Shown: piece by piece, positions 34,204-43,740 of the stretch
Numbering within the stretch: the first letter of the stretch is position 1
Layout: every line of letters begins with the position of its first letter
From: Phycomyces blakesleeanus NRRL 1555(-)
Taxonomy: Eukaryota > Mucoromycota > Mucoromycetes > Mucorales > Phycomycetaceae
Reading direction: 5' to 3'
NCBI RefSeq assembly: GCF_001638985.1
Contig: NW_017265152.1
Location: 4,849-68,848 of the forward strand
Length of the DNA: 64,000 bases
Made by a program: the position numbers and the translations under genes
Notes under the pieces: model-generated
What the model saw: the letters and a program-made list of their open reading frames with translations, nothing else
Database searches by the model: none
Told to the model about the DNA's origin: nothing

Positions 34204-34219
34204 TGGTTTCTTGGTGTAG
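34204..34219 (+). repeat. Target-site duplication of the LINE, right copy
   Basis: TGGTTTCTTGGTGTAG, identical to 28971-28986. It forms the first 15 nt of the intact tRNA-Val gene plus one upstream base. Confidence 0.92.
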
Positions 34220-34278
34220 TTGGTTATCACGTCTGTCTAACACACAGACGGTCGCCAGTTCAAGTCTGGCAGAAATCA
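34205..34278 (+). tRNA. tRNA-Val(AAC)
   Basis: 74 nt, no intron. Acceptor GGTTTCT pairs with AGAAATC (one G-U). Anticodon stem TCTGT/ACAGA closes a 7-nt loop CTAACAC with anticodon AAC. T arm GCCAG-TTCAAGT-CTGGC is perfect. The discriminator base is A; CCA is not encoded. Internal Pol III boxes: A box TGGTGTAGTTGG (34212-34223) and B box AGTTCAAGTCT (34257-34267). The 5' flank is now LINE sequence, while the first 15 nt were rebuilt by the LINE target duplication, so the gene should still be transcribable. Confidence 0.95.
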
Positions 34279-34313
34279 TATTTACCTCTGGTGTCAGAGT
34301 GTTGACTATTATT

Positions 34314-34318
34314 TTTGT
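34314..34318 (+). terminator. Pol III terminator candidate of tRNA-Val
   Basis: First run of five T downstream of the tRNA, 36 nt past its end. Position is compatible with Pol III termination. Confidence 0.4.
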
Positions 34319-34340
34319 TTTGCCCAAATTCTTGACAGTG

Positions 34341-34413
34341 TGTCGTTTTCGATCTGGGTTGTTCTTCCAATGCTATAACACAGCCAAAATTGGTGAAACC
34401 CACTGGGAATCGT
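34341..34413. repeat. Dispersed ~75-bp repeat, copy 1, downstream of tRNA-Val
   Basis: TGTCGTTTTCGATCTGGGTT ... AAACCCACTGGGAATCG; related to 35034-35109. A shorter third piece, CCACTGGGGATCATCAAG, is at 34506-34523. On the minus strand these resemble LTR fragments (TATAAATA and AATAAA near 34590-34550), but no LTR pair was found. The rest of 34279-34963 has no gene. Confidence 0.55.
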
Positions 34414-35033
34414 AAACGAAGATAAAAGAATAAAGAGGATAGAAATGTCAAGTCTCGATCTGATATTTCTTTTCTGACACTTGTAACTAAGTTGCAGAAT
34501 CAATACCACTGGGGATCATCAAGTTTATGAATAGTTTTTAGATAAGAAATAAAGATGCTTTTTATTAAATATATTTCTTAACTATTTATACAAAATGATA
34601 ATTGATTTCTGGCTAAAAGAATAGCTACAATAATATGTCTTAGATGCCTGTTGTCCAGTAATATCTTCTACAAGTATATTCACTATCTTAAACATCTAAA
34701 ACATATATGAAAGATCAATCGGCAAAGTCAAGATCTTTTATCCTAAAAAGTCAACTCTTACTGGTTGCTTATAACTACCGCTTTTGTTCACCAATGTCAA
34801 CTCTGACAGAAAGATAGATAACTTTTATTGAATAAAATAATGTCCTCTTTTATATTTTTTCTAAAACTACCCAGCCATTATAAATATCTGTTTCGGTTTC
34901 TATTCTACTTTTGTTAAGCTATGTGCTTTCTAATTCTTTTGTGAGCAAAAGAAAATCACTTTGGTTGTCGTTCTCAAAAGAGAATTCTGTGTAATCGTCA
35001 TTCTGATTTGCTGACAAGAATTCGGGCACGACA

Positions 35034-35109
35034 AGTGTAGTTCCCGATCTGGGTTGGTCTTCCTTTTACTATAACAAAGTCAAAAGGTCAAACCCACTGG
35101 GGATCAAGG
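35034..35109. repeat. Dispersed ~75-bp repeat, copy 2
   Basis: TGTAGTTCCCGATCTGGGTT ... AAACCCACTGGGGATCAAGG matches 34341-34413. It sits in the spacer of the left inverted-repeat arm and is absent from the right arm, so it may be a later insertion. Confidence 0.55.
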
Positions 35110-35384
35110 AGTAAACCTAAAATTAAAGAGAGGATAAAAGATACTTTTTATTGATATAAATTGAATTGTCTTATATAGTTTTCTAGACTACTGGTTTTAT
35201 CCATTCAATTGGCGCCCATTTCCATCTAATTAGCATCCGTTTCCATCTAATTAGAACCCATTGACATCTGATTGGCTTCCATAGAAATTGAATTTGCATC
35301 CATTGCCAACTGAATTTGCTCCCCCCCCTTTTACTATTGGTGGAAAGGTACATGGCACTCAAATTTTTTATCCTTACACCTTAC

Positions 35385-35610
35385 AATTTTTTTATATAAC
35401 CATAGTATTTTTTTTTGTAAACATTGTACTTTTTTTTGTAAACATCATACTTTTTTTTTGTAAACGTCGTATTTTTTTATATAACTGTAGAATTTTTTCT
35501 GTAAATGTTGTATTTTTTTTATATAACCGTAGTATTTTTTTTGTAAATGTCGTATTTTTTTTTTATAACCATAATATTTTTTTTTGTAAACGTCATATTT
35601 TTTTGGCATA
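35385..35610 (+). repeat. ~20-bp T-rich minisatellite in the left arm
   Basis: Alternating units TTTTTTGTAAACGTCGTA and TTTTTTATATAACCGTAGTA, about ten in all. The inverted counterpart is at 40610-40835. Phe-rich open frames here are by-products. Confidence 0.8.
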
Positions 35611-35898
35611 AAACATGGATATTTTTATTAGGCATAATTAGTTGATAGAGAAATAGAACACATAATAAGAAGTAAGATATAATGAAATACAAAGTAATAA
35701 AAAAAGAAAAGTATAAAGCAGTAAAACAAATAAAAAAAGAGGGATATAAAGTGATAAAAAAATAAGAAAAAGAGGGACATAAAGTGGTAAAAAAAATAAG
35801 AGAAAGAGGGACATAAAGTAATAAAAAATAAAAATAAAATAAAAAAAGACATAGAGTGTAAAGAGCTTAAATAGACATAAAAGACATACTTAAAGCTT

Positions 35899-37907
35899 TC
35901 ACTCTCTGTTCAAACAGCGAAGAAAGAATGAAATGACATGGTTAATCCAACCCAAACAGTCCAAAAGGGTGACAGTTTTAGCTGATTCTGTAATCCTTAA
36001 GATGAGCCTGCCTGACTCTGTATTCTCTTCTCTGTGGATACCAAACTTGATCTTGGACCACATTTCCTCAATTGGATTCAGAAAAGATGAATACACAGGA
36101 AGATATGCACACTTGTACCCATGGGAAGAAATAAAGTCTTTCACCTCATCAGCCTTATGGATAGGAGCATTATCCATGATGAGATAACATCCTTGCATAC
36201 TCTGGCTGTCCAGAACGTCCATTGTATGACTAAGAAAGTCGAGGTAGTGCTGGGCTCTGGTGCCAATTCGGCCATTCACCTCAACATTGGTGTAGATGTC
36301 TAACTTTCTCTTCTTCTTGGTTGCGACTGCAGTGGGTTTCTTCAACGAGAGGCTGACAATCCCTCTCTTGCACATTGCACCAAGGATGGTGATGGACACA
36401 CCTCTCTGCATCGGGACAGTTGTCTTAGCCGGGGTGCCACTGACGGAATGACCAAAAGTTCTCTTGATATGCATATTGAAGTCTGCTTCATCAATAAACA
36501 CACAGTTCGACAGATAGTTGAAATCCGCATGTTGTTGCCACTCCAAAATGTGGTCTCGTCTCATCTCAATTGTGCTGATGTTGTCTCTCTTCTTGGGCAG
36601 CTTCTCCAACTTCTTCATTGTCAGGGCACACTTCTTCACTGTTGTAAATGAGTATTGACTACTGCTGTAATTGAGAATAAGTCTGAAGGAAATAATATAA
36701 GGCCTCAGCTATTCCAGTCAAAGGTGTCTACCGATTACTTTATTATTTAACACACAGGTTTAGCATGCATGATAGTGATTATATTTCATATGATGATATC
36801 ACCATAATATGGGATACATCAGTGGATTATTATAAGCATAATTATAACTCATAAACACATTTACTTTCGATGTTAATACTTCATTGGGACTACACACATT
36901 TATATAATTAATCATATATTAATTATCCCAAAATCACATTGCTCTGATTAAGGCTCAGATAGGATCGATTACCTGACCCCAGTCATATAATTTTCTCAAT
37001 CCAAAACAATATAAATAGCAGTAGTAGTTCAGTGTAGGAACCTGGTCAAACTTTGATACAAAATCTTTCTCAATAAACAAAACCTACACAAGTTCTCACG
37101 AATCTTCGTTCCTAATCTCAAATCTTCAATTCTTCCTCTTAAAAACTTCTTCAACTTCAACCACCACAACATTCACCAAGTGCTTCTGGATTGCTGATTT
37201 GGTAATCTGCAGCCCAGAGAACTCTTCCATGACAGCTATCCTTGCTTGTTCCAAGGTAGCATCTGGTTTATTTTCGAAAAACTTTAAAAAAAAGCAGAGT
37301 GTGCCTGGAACAACTTTTGGTTGCCATGTTTTTGTTCTTTAAGTGCAGAAACCTCCTCAACCTCCATCGTCTCCAGCCCATTAGACTCATCAGTCTCCAC
37401 TGTGGCAGCATCAAAATCGGCCTGGATCTTCTCTCTGGCCAACCTGACATAGTTCTGGGCAGTCCGGACATTGATGCCCATTTCCCTGGCAGTGGCAGCA
37501 GCAGTCTGGTTTTCCGAGAAAACCAAGGAGAAGAGCTTGTTCACCTGGTTTTGGTTGTACTTTTGGTATGAACCTCGACCTATGCTTTCTGCAGTGGGAA
37601 CAGAATTAGGGTCGACCTTCTCTGGCAGATTTGTCTTCGGCTTCTGTGCAACAATGGTTTTGATAGTAGCCTTGTTGACTTCAGTTGGCAAAAAACTTCT
37701 AAGACTTAAGAGGTTTGTGACTGCTGGGTTTCCGGCCGAGGTACGGGTCCATTCCATATTGGCATGGTTGACAAAGACATCTGTCACAGATCAGAGTACA
37801 ACTTCTCCATGCATTTTATTGACAATCTCTTGGTTGAAATTGCACAAGGGGTCAAAAGCAATTCCAGAAAACTGGGTTTGGTCTGCAGAACTGCTGTGAC
37901 TGACCAT
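35899..37907 (-). pseudogene. IS630/Tc1-like DDE transposase, interrupted by intron, stop and frameshift
   Basis: Start ATG at 37907. TGA at 37793-37791 breaks the N-terminal part (V-V-L-stop-S-V-T-D). A helix-turn-helix region follows (A-A-A-T-A-R-E-M-G-I-N-V-R-T-A-Q-N-Y). A frameshift sits in the A8 run near 37285-37292. The next frame runs to H-L at 37177, where a 538-nt intron (37176-36639, GTGAAT...ACAG) joins it in frame to K-K-C-A-L-T-M-K. The catalytic part has F-I-D-E-A-D-F-N, I-M-D-N-A-P-I-H and L-N-P-I-E-E-M-W, with 34 residues between the last D and E (DD34E). The intron is long for this genome and may hide an insertion. Confidence 0.75.
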
Positions 37908-38374
37908 TTCACAGTGCTTGTTCATAACAAATTCAAGGGAGTTGTTAGAAGTAGATATTTTTTTTTGAACATAAAAAGGGTGTTAAAATCGAGGAAGAAA
38001 GATAACTGAGAAACTTTTATTAAGATACTGGGGTATATATACCAAAAAAAATATTTTAATAACTTAAACGTTTCTACCAAGGTATAGTCTTGTCCTGTTG
38101 TCTTAATATATTTGGATAAAGAATGTGTTGAAGAATAATGAATGTTTACATATTAAGCTTCTTTATACTTTTAAGAACATTTATTTTATTAGCTGATTTA
38201 CAGTGCTACCAGAGCCTTTATGGTGTCCTGTCCTCTGTCTCAAAGGAAGGGGTAGAATTTCTCCTCATGGGTTTGCCCAACCAAAAAAAAAATAAAAAAA
38301 AATAAAAAAATAAAAAAAAATAAAAAAATAGAAAAAAAAAGTTTTTTTTTGTATAGAGCCAAGGAAAAGCTCGA

Positions 38375-38592
38375 AATTCAGTTATTGAGATTTTCAGTTT
38401 TTCAGAAATTTCTGCAGTTAGATACCATTTTATTTTCAGTTATTAAGATTTTCAGTTTTTCAGTTATTGAGACTTTCAGTTTTTCAGTTTTTCAGTTTTT
38501 CAGTTTTTCAGTTTTTCAGAAATTTCTTGCAGTAAGATACCATTTTATTTTCAGTTATTGAGACTTTCAGTTTTTCAGAAATTATTTGCAAA
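38375..38592 (+). repeat. TTTTTCAG minisatellite
   Basis: Tandem TTTTTCAG octamers (six in a row near 38476-38522) inside a larger ~85-bp unit with GTTATTGAGACTTTCAG and GATACCATTTTATTTTCAG repeated two to three times. An A-rich run (38280-38345) precedes it. No coding function is seen. Confidence 0.75.
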
Positions 38593-38599
38593 AAAATGG

Positions 38600-40011
38600 T
38601 TATGTATATTATAAAAATTTATGAATAAAAATGCTAGTTATACTATTTGGAGAATTATTTTTAAAATTGCGATTACATTTTTCTTTTTTTTATTTATTTT
38701 TTTTATTTCTTTTTTTTATTTTTTCATCTCTTTTTTTTTCATCTCTTTTTTTGTTTTTATTTTTTATTTTTTTTTATTTTTTTATCTTTTTTTTCATCTT
38801 TTTTTTTATTTCTTTTTTTTGTCATGAGCTTGTGCTATTTTTTGTTACTGTTTCTGTGTGTAATATTTGTTTTTTTTTGGTATTTTGTATCATGAAGGTT
38901 TCCAAAATTGAGATTGGGTAGTGTTGTAGGCAAAGCATAATTCTTGGACCACTTTCAGCTGTTTAACAGATTGTTGGACATTTACTTGTTTTGAGTGCAG
39001 ATTACAAAGAGTTATTGAGTTTGATATTAAGAAGATCAGGATTCTGACATTGTAAAATGGTTAGAGCAGGTGCTGAATAAATATAGCATTTTTGGATTCT
39101 TTTTTATAATGATATCAGATGCTTGTGTAGGACCAGGTTCATAAGAAATACAATTGTTGTGGTAGTCAATCAGATGACTGAATATTTGAGATAAAAATTG
39201 GCAAGTTTTTGTGTGGTCAGTAGAGTGAATTCTACTGTTGGATTTCGAAAAAGTATGGTCAGTGAAATGCACTTAAAAGCATTATGAATATGTGTAGACT
39301 GGTTCCTATTGTACAGATAGATGTTTAATCTTGTAGTTTCTTTGTAGGTGGAGGGTTGAATTGTCACATTTTCTTTTCAAATTTATAGCTTTTGTTCAAA
39401 ATACTATAGATTATTTAGAGATTAATATCAATGACTCCGAGGTATAGGCTTTATTTACATACAGAAACACAATGTGATATGGAAATAATAAAAAAATCCA
39501 TGAGATGTAGAGCTTTAAGAAGTGTTTTCATTGTTAGAGTATTAATTAGTTGTCAAAGTGAGCATGAGAATGAGATTTATTGCTGATTTAAGAAGAGAAA
39601 TAAAGAGTTTTGATATATAAACACCAAATGGAAAGAGAGAGAATTAGGATATCTCTTTTAAAAAAGAATGTTTATAATAAATTTATGGCTGTGGGTAATA
39701 TATTGTCCTATTTATTTTTTATCTCCTTGAGTTCAATTTGTACTACTTTATTTAGTGGACCTTGGAATATTATTTTTTGATATAAAAAGCTGAAAATATA
39801 ATGACTAATACTATTTAACAACAACTCAATCTTCTTTACATCTATTCTTGCTGCTTCAACTTGTGTTTTGATTTTTATCTTGCATCTTAAGTAATTATTA
39901 CTTCATTATAACAACTATATACTAGATATATCTATATTTATATAAAATATGTCACTTTAACATATCTTTCTATTTCTTTATTTTCATCTTTTATTATCAG
40001 AAAACCCTAAA
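38600..40011. other. T/A-rich interval without a supported gene
   Basis: 38660-38820 is almost pure T with A interruptions. The remainder is unique AT-rich DNA with no convincing open frame. Confidence 0.5.
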
Positions 40012-40310
40012 ATGTTACACGAGAAACTTGAAGAATATAACAGTGCCTTTGAAAAAATTATGGAAGGGCCTGAAGAGCCTGAAATGCCTGAAGATCCAAA
40101 AAGTTCTGCCACGTCAACAACAGACGAAACCCCCAAAAAAAGTAGAGGGCAATATCAAAAGCCTACAGATAAAGATATAAAAAAGCTTCTTTATCTCTAC
40201 TTCATAAGGGGATTAACTATCGAAAAAGCCAGCAAGATAGTAAATATTAAATAAACAACTGCTGGTGGCTATATTTTGAAGTGGAGAAAGTCTCCAGTTG
40301 TTTTTTTTTA
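40012..40310 (+). pseudogene. N-terminal fragment of an IS630-like transposase
   Basis: Eighty codons from ATG at 40012, acidic/Pro-rich start then K-P-T-D-K-D-I-K-K-L-L-Y-L-Y-F and G-L-T-I-E-K-A-S-K-I-V-N, a helix-turn-helix typical of IS630/Tc1 N-termini. After TAA the same frame continues (T-A-G-G-Y-I-L-K-W), so the stop is internal and the catalytic part is missing. Confidence 0.5.
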
Positions 40311-40569
40311 TTAAAAAGAACAAGGAGGCTACAAGTGACAAAAAAATGAATCTTTTATTCGAAACTTATTCTGCAATAAAGAAAGAATACAAATAATATC
40401 ATTGCATTTTCAATTTTAACATAATTATTATAATGAGATAATTGCTTTGTTATCTTATAACTGCAGTAAGGCATTTAACTTCAACAAAGTAATCTGGAGA
40501 AAAGTTTGCATATTCTGTTCGTTCTCTCTATAAATATTTTCTATGACGTATCTTTGTAGAAAGATCTAC

Positions 40570-41030
40570 ATACATTGAAGTGCTATTACATTAGGCATTT
40601 GGCACTTATATAAAAAAATATGGCAGTTATATAAAAAAAAATACCATGTTTACAAAAAAAAATACTACAGTTATATAAAAAAATATGACATTTACAAAAA
40701 AAAATTCTATGGTTATATAAAAAAATACAACGTTTACAAAAAAAAATACAACGTTTACAAAAAAAAGTACGACGTTTACAAAAAAAAGTACGATGTTTAC
40801 AAAAAAAAATACTATGGTTATATAAAAAAAATTGTAAGGCGTAAGGATAAAAAATTTGAGTGCCATGTACCCTTCCACCAATAGTAAAAGGGGGGGAGCA
40901 AATTAAGATGGCAATGGGAGCAAATTCAATTTCTATGGAAGCCAATCAGATGTCAATAGGTTCTAATTAGATGGAAACGGATGCTAATTAGATGGAAATG
41001 GGCGCCAATTGAATAGATAAAACCAGTAAT
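40570..41030 (-). repeat. Right inner inverted-repeat arm with minisatellite
   Basis: Inverse of 35192-35640, including the T-rich minisatellite (40610-40835) and the GGTGGAAGGGTACATGGCAC-like block. Unit counts differ between the arms. Confidence 0.75.
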
Positions 41031-41244
41031 ACTATGCATTATCCACAGTAGCTATTATATTATATTTAAATAAAAGAAGAGTCATTATACTGCGGTTAAT
41101 GCTCAGGAAGATGCTACTGTGCATAAAGAGATACTGCAGTTAACCATCTTTAGATTTTATGGATTCATCAAAATAATGTCTAACAGCAGCCAATCAGGAT
41201 AATGATTACACATAATTCTCTTTTGAGAACGACAACTAAAGGAA

Positions 41245-41715
41245 GCTCCTTATTTTATTCTATAAAGAGTTTAAATTAGTAGCTGACATGGTTCTGACTT
41301 TATAAATTTAATAACAGTTGATAGCTTTTTTATCCTACATTGGGAAATTGGTTTTTAATAAACACTTTTTTCTCCTTCCTAAAAAATACACTTTAATATG
41401 TCTCACAATACAAACAACACTATTTACAATATCTCCAATGCCCAGCAAGTCTTGATCAATTCGCATTTAGAAGGAATCAAGATGCTTGCTTTAAATACAA
41501 CAATATCAGTGCAAGTTAGTGAATGGAAACAATGTCTCGCAGAAATTAATAAGCTTTGTTCAACAAAGTAGAATAAAAAATATAAACATATCAAAGCAAA
41601 TTTAGTTTTTAGAAAAACAAGAAAATGTTACTGTGCTGGAAAATATGAATCTGAACATCAGACACACGTTGCTCAAAAGAATAAGAACACTTGAAAAATG
41701 AACTGACATATATAT
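41245..41715 (+). pseudogene. 5' fragment of a MULE related to M3
   Basis: Matches the inverse of 62437-61965. ATG at 41398 opens M-S-H-N-T-N-N-T-I-Y-N-I-S-N; the frame has TAG where M3 has Trp (C-S-T-K-stop-N-K-K) but keeps Trp where M3 has TGA (V-S-E-W-K-Q-C). Similarity stops near 41715. The fragment starts next to the end of the composite element at 41236. Confidence 0.7.
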
Positions 41716-42110
41716 TTGTAAAGACGTAGTTATTTAGGTATTAAGACAAGGTTTAATATTGAGTTCAGATACATATCAGCATGTAACAAGTTTGTCTTAG
41801 CACCATGTGCCATGACTAGCATTACACATGTGTAAAATTAAATAAAAATTACGGTGATATAGTTTTTTAGCACTTTCAGTGCGTTGATCTGACTTGGGAT
41901 GTTGAAAAGAGTTTTTTGAAACCAAGGTTTTCTTTTTATATGTTTTATATGGAGCTTTAAAGGTGGATAATATATTTATTTTCAATTTTGACAAAGTAGT
42001 ATAGTTCAATATTACACTTCTTTGTGATCTTTTATAGCCAATTAAATTCAATACTTGAGTAATTCTTTGGATTCTGAACCATAGTATAATTCAATCAATT
42101 TAATTTTATA
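41716..42110. other. AT-rich interval without a supported gene
   Basis: Short open frames only; no motif recognised. Confidence 0.5.
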
Positions 42111-43738
42111 GTAAATTCAAAAACCGGGCCAGCAAATGTAAAATTTGTACCCTGCAACTTATATCTTCTTGAGTTCTTATTCTTTTGCAATAGTTTTAAT
42201 ACACTCTAGGACATCTGTTAAAGAGCTACAACATACTATGCTAGTATAAATATATATATAGTATTAATAAAAAGTTATATGAAAAAAAGTGGAAATTTTC
42301 AGTGGCCCAGTTTTTTAGGTAAAGGTATCTTTTTTTATTTTTCATTAATAAGATACCCTTTCTTCAAAATGCATTTATGCATTCTGCTTTGCATAAATTC
42401 AATTAGATTCTTGCACATATCCTCTGGGATACTATCCCACTCATTCTGAAAACGAGACCACAATTCTCTCATTGAGCTAGCTGGCTCTTCATATTGGTAA
42501 AGTTTACCCTTTGTGTATGCCCAAAGGTTTTCAATTGGATTAAGGTCAGACGAAAATGGTGGGAAATCAATGACCTCAATCCCCTCTGTCTTCAACCACT
42601 TTCTGGTATTGGCTGCAGTGTGTGACCAGGCATTATCATGCAAAAACATGATATCGGACTTGATGAGATTCTGCTTCTTCAAGGTCTTCAGTAAGCCCTG
42701 CTCCAAAACTGTTACGTATTTTGGGCTTGTCATGGTTTCATTGCTCTTGAGAAGCTCTCCGTGACCTCTGGACGAAAAGCATCCCCAAACCATAACGTGT
42801 CCTTCAGCATAAACAGGGGAAGTCTTACCCTTATATTTTTTAATTGCTGACTTCTTCAACTTCCACCTCCATCTCTTTCCATCCGAGCCAAAGCGATTCA
42901 CCTTACATTTGTCTGAGTAGACAACACACTTCCAGTCTTCCATGGTGAAGTTGATATAGTTTCTTGCAAACTCCATATGCTGCTTGCGGATAGTGGGGTT
43001 TGTTTTTACCTTTGGAGGTGATTCCAAGGTACAGATGAACCCAGATGCTTTTAGCAAGGTGTGGATTGCTGGAGCCTTGACAGCAAAACCTTCATCACAT
43101 AGCTGTCTCTCTGCCTCTGTTGTTGTCATAAATTCCTCATTTAGGAATGCATAGATGATATGGTGGGCAAGCCTTTCATTGATTTGGGCAGGTCTACCCC
43201 CAGGAACTGAGGTAGAGATGTTCAATTTTCTTTGATATCTCTTGACAGAAGTCTGCAAAACACCAACAATCTTTGCTACCTCGGCTATAGACTTTCCATG
43301 TCTAAGTTCAACTTCAATTGAGAGTATTTTGTCGCGTGAGATGGGAGACATTTTTGTTTTAAAGTTGAGCAAAGGAACAAGGAAAACTCTGAAAAATTCA
43401 ATATAATATATCTATTTTGTTTGCATGATTGTGATGTAATGACAAGACACACTCCATATAAAAATTATTATAAAGCAGTTCTGCATTGAAAGTAAAGAAA
43501 TAATGCTTTACTCTATTTTTTGGCCCATACCTAAAAAACCGGGCCACTGAAAATTTCCACTTTTTTTCATATAACTTTTTATTAATACTATATATATATC
43601 TATACTAGCATAGTATGCTGTAGCTCTTTAACAGATGTTCTAGAGTGTATTAAAACTATCACGAAAGAATAAGAACTCAAGAAGATATAAGTTGCAAAGT
43701 ACAAATTTTACATTTGCTGGCCCGGTTTTTGAATTTAC
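42111..43738 (-). mobile_element. Complete Tc1/mariner-like element (1628 bp)
   Basis: Flanked by TA on both sides (42109-42110 and 43739-43740). Terminal inverted repeats of about 215 bp (42111-42326 and 43521-43738) begin GTAAATTCAAAAACCGGGCC and end near CAGTGGCCCAGTTTTTTAGG. They differ at only a few positions. The single gene on the minus strand is intact. Confidence 0.93.
42335..43372 (-). CDS. Tc1-like transposase, intact (345 aa)
   Basis: Uninterrupted frame. N-terminal paired HTH: I-L-S-I-E-V-E-L-R-H-G-K-S-I-A-E-V-A-K-I, then V-K-R-Y-Q-R-K and the G-R-P-A-Q AT-hook-like motif. Catalytic D: V-V-Y-S-D-K-C; second D: F-L-H-D-N-A-W-S-H; E in S-D-L-N-P-I-E-N-L-W, 34 residues after the second D (DD34E). 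Length is usual for Tc1. A second Met (M-S-P-I-S-R-D at 43351) is an equally good start. Intact TIRs and frame suggest recent activity. Confidence 0.93.
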   Translation of the reverse strand: MLNFKTKMSPISRDKILSIEVELRHGKSIAEVAKIVGVLQTSVKRYQRKLNISTSVPGGRPAQINERLAHHIIYAFLNEEFMTTTEAERQLCDEGFAVKAPAIHTLLKASGFICTLESPPKVKTNPTIRKQHMEFARNYINFTMEDWKCVVYSDKCKVNRFGSDGKRWRWKLKKSAIKKYKGKTSPVYAEGHVMVWGCFSSRGHGELLKSNETMTSPKYVTVLEQGLLKTLKKQNLIKSDIMFLHDNAWSHTAANTRKWLKTEGIEVIDFPPFSSDLNPIENLWAYTKGKLYQYEEPASSMRELWSRFQNEWDSIPEDMCKNLIEFMQSRMHKCILKKGYLINEK

Positions 43739-43740
43739 TA

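Larger units (their letters stand above)
34964..41236. mobile_element. Composite element with long interrupted inverted repeats
   Basis: Outer ends: GTTGTCGTTCTCAAAAGAGA at 34964 and its inverse ending at 41236 (similarity ~48 bp). Inner inverted arms: 35192-35640 versus 41030-40570, starting ACTGGTTTTATC and containing repeated TCTAATTAG words and a T-rich minisatellite. The outer and inner parts are separated by unrelated spacers (35015-35190 and 41035-41188). Inside lie a broken IS630/Tc1-like transposase (37907-35899) and a second transposase N-terminal fragment (40012-40310). No clear target duplication (TTG left, TAA right). Between 38620 and 40011 I see only T/A-rich DNA. Confidence 0.65.

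Noticed and set aside
35288..35611. Phe-rich open frames in the inverted-repeat arms (also 40586-40945)
   Set aside because: Translation of T-rich minisatellite; mirrored in both arms and frame independent.
38621..38921. Phe/Leu/Ser-rich frames suggesting membrane proteins
   Set aside because: Nearly pure T tract; low-complexity artefact.
39036..39367. Overlapping minus-strand frames of 65-78 codons
   Set aside because: No splice context, no motif, AT-rich chance frames.
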